Positions 18,557 through 23,098 of a stretch of 23,098 nucleotides of DNA are shown piece by piece (the stretch's first letter is position 1; each line of letters begins with the position of its first letter). The notes below the pieces were generated by a model. That model saw only the letters and a list, made by a program, of their open reading frames with translations, was not told the origin of the DNA and searched no databases. The position numbers and the translations under genes are program-made. The stretch comes from Kibdelosporangium sp. MJ126-NF4 (GTDB lineage: Bacteria; Actinomycetota; Actinomycetes; Mycobacteriales; Pseudonocardiaceae): positions 1-23,098 of the forward strand of contig NZ_CDME01000019.1 of the NCBI RefSeq assembly GCF_000826545.1. The letters are read 5' to 3'.

Positions 18557-18984
18557 GGCCCGGTCACCCCTCTCTCCTGCAGTGCGAGGCGCAACGCGCG
18601 CAGCCCGTAGTGCAGTCGTGACAGGATGGTGCCCTCGGGCACATCCAGAGCTTCGGCCAGCTCCGACACCGATTGTCCCATGTAATACGCGCGCACGATC
18701 ACCGTGCGGTGGTCCGGGGTCAACTGGCTCATCGCGTCGGCGATCAGCCACGAGTCCAACGCCGGGTCCGACGCGCCGATGGTCTCCCGCGCCGCCGAGT
18801 ACAGCGCTGTCGACGCGTCCGGCCCGGTGAGCAGATGCGGGTTCTTGGAGGCACGCAGAAGCACGTCCCGCACGACGTCGTGAGCGCGTTGTTCGTCGTC
18901 GGTCAGGCGCAGCACGTACCGCAACAGCGTCGCCGCGTGCTCATGGTGCAGAGCCCGCAGTAACGCGATGTGGCTCTCGTTGAT
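18553..18984 (-). CDS. Degenerate SigL-like ECF sigma factor (sigma 2), region 2 damaged
   Basis: From ATC at 18982-18984 the protein has 143 residues, 26 fewer than sigma1. Region 4 is about 86% identical to sigma1 by eye (LTPDHRTVIVRAYYMGQS, SRLHYGLRALRLALQERGVTG). In region 2 the signature DVVQEALLRAW reads DVVRDVLLRAS. The stretch from VARNVVIDDRR through the linker is lost by an in-frame deletion of about 24-26 residues. It may be a dying duplicate, or a regulator that binds the anti-sigma factor or -35 elements without directing initiation. No usable ATG, GTG or TTG precedes LLRALHHEHAA. It begins 20 nt after the permease stop. Confidence 0.75.
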   Translation of the reverse strand: MNESHIALLRALHHEHAATLLRYVLRLTDDEQRAHDVVRDVLLRASKNPHLLTGPDASTALYSAARETIGASDPALDSWLIADAMSQLTPDHRTVIVRAYYMGQSVSELAEALDVPEGTILSRLHYGLRALRLALQERGVTGP

Positions 18985-18990
18985 GGCTGA

Positions 18991-18995
18991 CCTCC
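18991..18995 (-). promoter_or_regulatory. Ribosome binding site GGAGG pointing to an ATC start
   Basis: On the minus strand GGAGG is followed by 6 nt (TCAGCC) and ATC AAC GAG AGC. Spacing and codons match the sigma1 gene, where the corresponding ATC also lies 6 nt from its ribosome binding site. Confidence 0.6.
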
Positions 18996-19004
18996 CGGCT
19001 TGCT

Positions 19005-20429
19005 CTACTCCAGCTCCCGCTCGGCCCTGGCGATCGCGGCGAACTCCTCCTCCGGAGCATTCGCCACCAGGTGATGGCGGCTGTAGAACCAGAAGTATGC
19101 CAACGCCACCAGCATGATCCCCGCGGTGACCGCCGCGGCGATTTCGTCGACGAAGAACGTGGCGACCACGGCGGCGACCGCGAGGACGGCCGCTATTCCT
19201 GTGGTGATCACACCACCGGGCGTCCGATACGGCCGTTCCAGTCCGGGTTCGCGGACCCGCAGCACGATGTGCGAGACGTTGAGCAGCACATAGGACACTG
19301 TCGCGCCGAACACCGCGATGTTGATCAGCTTGTCGCCGTTCTGGATCACGACGGCCAGCGCGAACCCGATCGTGCCCGGCACGATCAACGCCAGGTACGG
19401 CGTCTTGCGTTTCCCGGTCACCGACAACCAGCGCGGCAGGTACCCGGCGCGCGACAGGGCGAAAAGCTGCCGCGAGTAGGCGTAGATGATCGAGAAGAAA
19501 CTGGCGACCAGCCCGGCGAGGCCCACGTAGTTCACGAACTGCGCGAGGAAGTTGTCGCCACCGAAGGCCGTGCGGACCGCGTCCGGCAGCGGGTTCTTCG
19601 ATGCGGCCAGCGACGCCGAGCCCGCCCCGCCGGGTGCGAAGACCAGGATCAGCGCGGCGAACAGCAGCAGCACGGCCATCCCGGCGATGATCCCGCGCGG
19701 CAGGTCGCGCCGTGGGTCGCGGGCCTCCTCGGCGGCCAGCGGGACGCCTTCGATGGCCAGGAAGAACCAGATCCCGTAGACCAGCGCGGCCAGCGCTCCC
19801 GCGATGCCGAACGGCAGGAACGAACTCGCGCCGACCGCGTCGGTCATCGGGATGTCGAACAGCTTGGCCGGGTCGAACCTGCCGATCATGCCGATCACGA
19901 ACGCCAGCAGCGCGACCGTCGCGATCCCGGTGATCACGAACATCGCCCGCAGCGCCTCGCCGACACCCCACAGGTGCGCGCCGACGAAGATCAGGTAACA
20001 GACCAGGAACACCGGCCAGCCGCTGGTCAGCCCGAACAGGCCGAGCGCCTCGACGTAGCCGCCGATGAACACCGCGATGGCGGCCGGTGCGATGGCGTAC
20101 TCGATCAGGATCGCCATCCCGGTGAGGAAGCCGCCGGTCGGGCCGAGCGCGCGGCGCGCGAAGCCGTAGCCCGCGCCCGCGACCGGCAGGGCGGAGGCCA
20201 TTTCGGCGAGGCCGAAGACCATGCACGTGTACATCACGGCCATCAGCACGGTGGCGATCAGCAGACCGCCCCAGCCGCCCTGGGCCAGTCCGAAGTTCCA
20301 GCCGGCGAAGTCACCGGAGATGACGTAGGAGACACCGAGCCCGGCGAGCAGGACCCAGCCCGCGGCACCGCGTTTGAGTTGGCGCTTCTCCAGGTACTGC
20401 TGGTCCACTGTCTCGTACTGCTTGGCCAC
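19005..20429 (-). CDS. APC-family amino acid/amine permease, ethanolamine permease type
   Basis: The 474-residue integral membrane protein has about 12 hydrophobic helices. The N-terminal block WVLLAGLGVSYVISGDFAGW followed by NFGLAQGGWGG is characteristic of the ethanolamine permease subfamily of APC transporters. The helix with SIIYAYSRQLFALSRAGYLP is typical of APC proteins. The GTG at 20427-20429 is supported by GGGAG on the minus strand, about 6-7 nt upstream. It is divergent from the glutamine-synthetase-like gene, 190 bp away, the expected layout for uptake plus gamma-glutamylation of an amine. Substrate is inferred; other small amines or amino acids are possible. Confidence 0.88.
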   Translation of the reverse strand: MAKQYETVDQQYLEKRQLKRGAAGWVLLAGLGVSYVISGDFAGWNFGLAQGGWGGLLIATVLMAVMYTCMVFGLAEMASALPVAGAGYGFARRALGPTGGFLTGMAILIEYAIAPAAIAVFIGGYVEALGLFGLTSGWPVFLVCYLIFVGAHLWGVGEALRAMFVITGIATVALLAFVIGMIGRFDPAKLFDIPMTDAVGASSFLPFGIAGALAALVYGIWFFLAIEGVPLAAEEARDPRRDLPRGIIAGMAVLLLFAALILVFAPGGAGSASLAASKNPLPDAVRTAFGGDNFLAQFVNYVGLAGLVASFFSIIYAYSRQLFALSRAGYLPRWLSVTGKRKTPYLALIVPGTIGFALAVVIQNGDKLINIAVFGATVSYVLLNVSHIVLRVREPGLERPYRTPGGVITTGIAAVLAVAAVVATFFVDEIAAAVTAGIMLVALAYFWFYSRHHLVANAPEEEFAAIARAERELE

Positions 20430-20619
20430 CGGTGCTCCCTGTCTACGTGATCAATGGGTTACCTTTGGTCCTTTTGGTTGCCGGGAAGAGTGATACGGGT
20501 TACATCTTCGTGTCAAGGGTGCGTGCGGCGGTACATCCGGCGCCGTTGACATGCACCTTGACACTCGGGTAGCAATGACCATCAATGGATCGGGAGCGAT
20601 CCTTTGGATAGGGGTGCCG
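20430..20619. promoter_or_regulatory. Divergent control region between permease and ligase genes
   Basis: The region is AT-rich for this genome. It has plus-strand TTGACA at 20546-20551 and 20558-20563 and minus-strand TTGACA at 20511-20516, all possible -35 elements. Matching -10 boxes are weak (TAGCAA at 20570). GGGTTAC occurs twice, in GGGTTACCTTT and GGGTTACATCT, and could be part of an operator. A GlnR-type site (GTnAC-n6-GaAAC) is only half matched. Confidence 0.35.
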
Positions 20620-21984
20620 ATGCGACACACCGATGGCCTGTTGAGCGTCGAGCAACTCAGGGACCTCGTCGACACCGGCGAGATCGACACGGTCCTGGTT
20701 GCGATGACCGACATGCAGGGCCGCCTGCAGGGCAAACGGTGCTCGGCCGAGTACTTCATGGAGGAAGTCCTCTCACACGCCACCGAGGCCTGCAACTACC
20801 TGCTGGCCGTCGACGTGGAAATGAACACGGTTGGTGGATACGAGATCTCCTCGTGGGACCGTGGCTACGGCGACTTCGTCCTCCGCCCGGACCTGAGCAC
20901 CCTGCGCCGCGTGCCCTGGCACGACGGCACGGCGCTGGTGCTCGCCGACCTGGAATGGGTCCAGGGCGGACCGGTCGGCCCGTCGCCGAGGCAGATCCTG
21001 CGCCGCCAGCTCGACCGGCTGGCCGAGCGCGGCCTCGAGGCGTACGTCGGCACCGAGCTGGAGTTCATCGTCTTCGACGACACCTACGAACAGGCATGGC
21101 ACAGCGGCTACCGCGACCTGACGCCGTCCAACCTGTACAACGTGGACTACTCGATGCTCGGCACCGGACGGCTGGAACCGCTGCTGCGCGACATCCGCAA
21201 CAAGATGAGCGGCGCCGGGCTGTACGTCGAGTCGGCCAAGGGGGAGTGCAACCCCGGCCAGCACGAGATCGCCTTCCGGTACACGAAAGCGCTCGCCACC
21301 TGCGACAACCACAGCATCTACAAGACCGGTGCCAAGGAGATCGCGGCCGCGCACGGCAAGAGCCTGACGTTCATGGCCAAGTACAACGAACGCGAGGGCA
21401 ACTCCTGCCACATCCACATCAGCGTCCGTGACGCCGACGGAAACGCTGTCATGGCAGGCGACCGCGAACACGGGTTCTCCCCGCTGATGGAGCACTTCCT
21501 CGCCGGGCAGCTGGCCTGCCTGCGCGAGTTCACCTACTTGTTCGCGCCGAACATCAACTCCTACAAACGGTTCGTCCCCGGCAGCTTCGCGCCGACCGCC
21601 GTGGCGTGGGGCGAGGACAACCGGACGTGCGCGTTGCGCGTCGTCGGCCACGGACCGTCGCTGCGGGTCGAGAACCGAGTGCCCGGCGGGGACGTCAACC
21701 CGTACCTGGCGGTCGCCGCCCTGATCGCGGCCGGGCTGCACGGCATCGAGAACGAGCTGCCGCTGGAACCGGCGTTCACCGGCAACGCCTACGACTCCGA
21801 CAAGGACCACGTCCCGCACACCCTGCGAGACGCGGCGGACCTGTTCGCGGACAGCGAGTTGGCGAAGGCCGCGTTCGGGGACGAAGTGGTCGGGCACTAT
21901 CTGAACACGGCACGCGTCGAGCTCGCGGCCTACGAGGCCGCGGTGACCGATTGGGAGAGAGTGCGTGGCTTCGAACGGCTCTAG
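20620..21984 (+). CDS. Glutamine-synthetase-like gamma-glutamyl-amine ligase
   Basis: From the ATG at 20620, supported by AGGGG 5 nt upstream, the protein has 454 residues. In-frame ATGs at 20551 and 20575 would overlap the likely promoter. The GS fold is shown by metal-binding Glu146 and Glu148 (GTELEF), Glu204/Glu209 (VESAKGECNPGQHE) and the CHIHIS motif (263-268). The C-terminal part has APTAVAWGEDNR and the RVENRVPGGDVNPYL arginine segment. The NLYDLP adenylylation site of GlnA1 is absent, and the protein groups with GlnA3/GlnA4-type enzymes that glutamylate polyamines or ethanolamine. Its neighbours (amine permease, gamma-glutamyl hydrolase, aldehyde dehydrogenase) favour a catabolic role. 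The permease type tilts the substrate to ethanolamine. Confidence 0.88.
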   Translation: MRHTDGLLSVEQLRDLVDTGEIDTVLVAMTDMQGRLQGKRCSAEYFMEEVLSHATEACNYLLAVDVEMNTVGGYEISSWDRGYGDFVLRPDLSTLRRVPWHDGTALVLADLEWVQGGPVGPSPRQILRRQLDRLAERGLEAYVGTELEFIVFDDTYEQAWHSGYRDLTPSNLYNVDYSMLGTGRLEPLLRDIRNKMSGAGLYVESAKGECNPGQHEIAFRYTKALATCDNHSIYKTGAKEIAAAHGKSLTFMAKYNEREGNSCHIHISVRDADGNAVMAGDREHGFSPLMEHFLAGQLACLREFTYLFAPNINSYKRFVPGSFAPTAVAWGEDNRTCALRVVGHGPSLRVENRVPGGDVNPYLAVAALIAAGLHGIENELPLEPAFTGNAYDSDKDHVPHTLRDAADLFADSELAKAAFGDEVVGHYLNTARVELAAYEAAVTDWERVRGFERL

Positions 21985-22690
21985 TGTCCCCCTGATCGGC
22001 ATCACGACGTACCTGGAACAGGCCAGGTTCGGGCTGTGGGACCTGCCGTCCGCGGTGATCATGCGGTCCTATCTGGACTCGATCGTCGGCGCGGGCGGGA
22101 TGCCGGTCATGCTGCCACCGGTCGGCCGCTGGACGGCGGAACACGTGTCCCGTCTGGACGGACTGGTGCTGTCCGGCGGGGCCGACATCGACCCGAGCCG
22201 CTACGGCCAGGCGCCGCACGCGGCGACCGGGACGCTGCGGCCGGAACGGGACACGTCCGAGTTCGGCCTGTTCCACCTGGCACTGGAGGCGGACGTGCCC
22301 GTGCTCGGGGTGTGCCGCGGCCTGCAGCTGATCAACATCGCTCTCGGTGGCACGCTGCACCAGCACGTGCCCGAGGTGGCCGGGTCGGACAGCCACAACC
22401 CGTCACCGGGGGTGTTCGGCAGCAACGAGATCAAGCTCGCGCCGGGCAGCGTGGTCAGCGGCCTGGTGGGGGAGCAGGTGATCGTGCACTGTCACCACCA
22501 CCAGGCGATCGACCAGTTGGGCTCCGGCCTGTCGGCCGTCGGCTGGGCCCAGGACGGCACGGTCGAGGCCGTCGAACTGCCCGACGCCGGATTCGTCATC
22601 GGTGTCCAATGGCATCCGGAGGAGAACTCCGCGGATGTCCGTCTGTTCCAAGGTCTCGTGCAGGCCGCGCTTCGGAGGAAAAAGCAGTGA
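21965..22690 (+). CDS. Class I glutamine amidotransferase-like gamma-glutamyl hydrolase (PuuD type)
   Basis: The 241-residue protein has the class I glutamine amidotransferase triad as Cys117 in GVCRGLQL, His217 and Glu219 in VQWHPEE. LSGGADIDPSRYG (69-81) is the oxyanion loop typical of the gamma-glutamyl-GABA hydrolase branch. It would release glutamate from the oxidised gamma-glutamyl intermediate. The GTG at 21965 has GGGAGAG upstream and lies 20 nt inside the ligase gene; its stop overlaps the aldehyde dehydrogenase start. Confidence 0.9.
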   Translation: MASNGSSVPLIGITTYLEQARFGLWDLPSAVIMRSYLDSIVGAGGMPVMLPPVGRWTAEHVSRLDGLVLSGGADIDPSRYGQAPHAATGTLRPERDTSEFGLFHLALEADVPVLGVCRGLQLINIALGGTLHQHVPEVAGSDSHNPSPGVFGSNEIKLAPGSVVSGLVGEQVIVHCHHHQAIDQLGSGLSAVGWAQDGTVEAVELPDAGFVIGVQWHPEENSADVRLFQGLVQAALRRKKQ

Positions 22691-23098
22691 CCCCAGGGAC
22701 CAGCGCAGGGTTCGACGTCATCAACCCGGCCACCGAGCAGATCGTCGAGACCGTCGCGCCGACCTCGGCGCAGGACACGGACGCGGCGATCGTCCGAGCC
22801 CACGCGGCCTGGCCCGCGTGGCGGGCGCTCGCCCCGGGCGACCGGGCGCGGCTGCTGCGCCGGTTCGCGTCCGCTGTGGACGCCGACATCGAGAACCTCG
22901 CCCGGTTGGAGGTCACCAACGCCGGGCACACCATCGGCAACGCCCGCTGGGAGGCGGGCAACGTCCGTGACGTCGTCGAGTACTACTCGGCGGCGCCGGA
23001 ACGCCTGTTCGGCAGGCAGATCCCGGTGCCGGGCGGGGTGAACATGACGTTCGCCGAACCGCTTGGCGTCGTCGGCGTGATCGTGCCGTGGAACTTCC
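22687..23098 (+). CDS. Aldehyde dehydrogenase, 3' end outside window
   Basis: The first 137 residues are visible, starting at a GTG overlapping the hydrolase stop (GTGA). They show the ALDH N-terminus: FDVINPATEQIVETV, the amphipathic helix AWRALAPGDRARLLRRFA, and PLGVVGVIVPWNFP, the start of the NAD-binding domain. The catalytic Cys lies beyond the window. In context it should oxidise the gamma-glutamyl aminoaldehyde made from the ligase product; an alcohol or amine oxidase for the preceding step is not in the window. Confidence 0.9.
   Translation, partial: MTPGTSAGFDVINPATEQIVETVAPTSAQDTDAAIVRAHAAWPAWRALAPGDRARLLRRFASAVDADIENLARLEVTNAGHTIGNARWEAGNVRDVVEYYSAAPERLFGRQIPVPGGVNMTFAEPLGVVGVIVPWNF

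Noticed and set aside
18985..20226. Extension of the sigma2 frame by 414 codons across the permease gene
   Set aside because: The extra part is Arg-rich antisense-style sequence overlapping a clear permease. Sigma homology starts only at 18984.
19071..20450. 459-residue plus-strand ORF opposite the permease, rich in Asp/Arg/Gln/His
   Set aside because: Shadow frame; the minus strand encodes a clear 12-helix transporter.
20450..20520. GlnR-type nitrogen-regulator box
   Set aside because: Only the GTTAC half is present; the GAAAC half at the required spacing is missing.

Overview
The window is high-GC actinobacterial DNA. Frequent GTG and TTG starts and 4-nt start/stop overlaps fit this, as does the gene order. 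The first half matches the Mycobacterium tuberculosis block Rv1691 to Rv1700 (TPR protein, HAD phosphatase, small protein, tlyA, NAD kinase, recN, steA, steB/mctB, pyrG, Nudix ADP-ribose pyrophosphatase). Style and gene content suggest the order Pseudonocardiales, but genus cannot be set from the sequence alone.

Region 1 (1-12440, all plus strand) is this conserved housekeeping block. It opens with the 3' part of a protein whose long Arg/Asp-rich repeat tract leads into an acidic linker and a TPR-like C-terminus. Next come a glycerol-3-phosphate-phosphatase-like HAD enzyme, a 68-residue protein, TlyA, NAD kinase and RecN. A 793-bp non-coding gap between recN and steA holds a 545-bp structure bounded by 53-bp inverted repeats with a long hairpin inside. 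Then follow steA-steB (cell division), pyrG and the Nudix gene. Synteny with M. tuberculosis stops at the Nudix gene, at three 13-bp tandem repeats and a strong terminator.

Region 2 (12541-13090) holds one small plus-strand gene. It encodes a 127-residue protein with 40 Met and 15 Cys, an extreme form of the DUF326/Csp four-helix-bundle copper-binding family. A perfect 16-bp stem-loop follows it.

Region 3 (13133-18984, minus strand) is the most unusual part: a tightly packed gene set read as sigma2, anti-sigma2, stand-alone NRPS-type adenylation enzyme, ferric-reductase-like membrane oxidoreductase, crotonase, sigma1, anti-sigma1. The two sigma/anti-sigma pairs are paralogues of the SigL/RslA type. 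In both pairs the sigma gene lacks a usable ATG/GTG/TTG start and seems to begin at ATC behind a good ribosome binding site, and the anti-sigma gene starts at a TTG overlapping the sigma stop. Sigma2 has lost much of region 2. An ECF-type promoter candidate lies before the adenylation gene.

Region 4 (19005-23098) is a divergent catabolic cluster. An ethanolamine-type permease lies on the minus strand. On the plus strand are a glutamine-synthetase-like ligase, a class I glutamine amidotransferase-type gamma-glutamyl hydrolase and an aldehyde dehydrogenase cut by the window end. Together they look like a gamma-glutamylation route for ethanolamine or a related amine.
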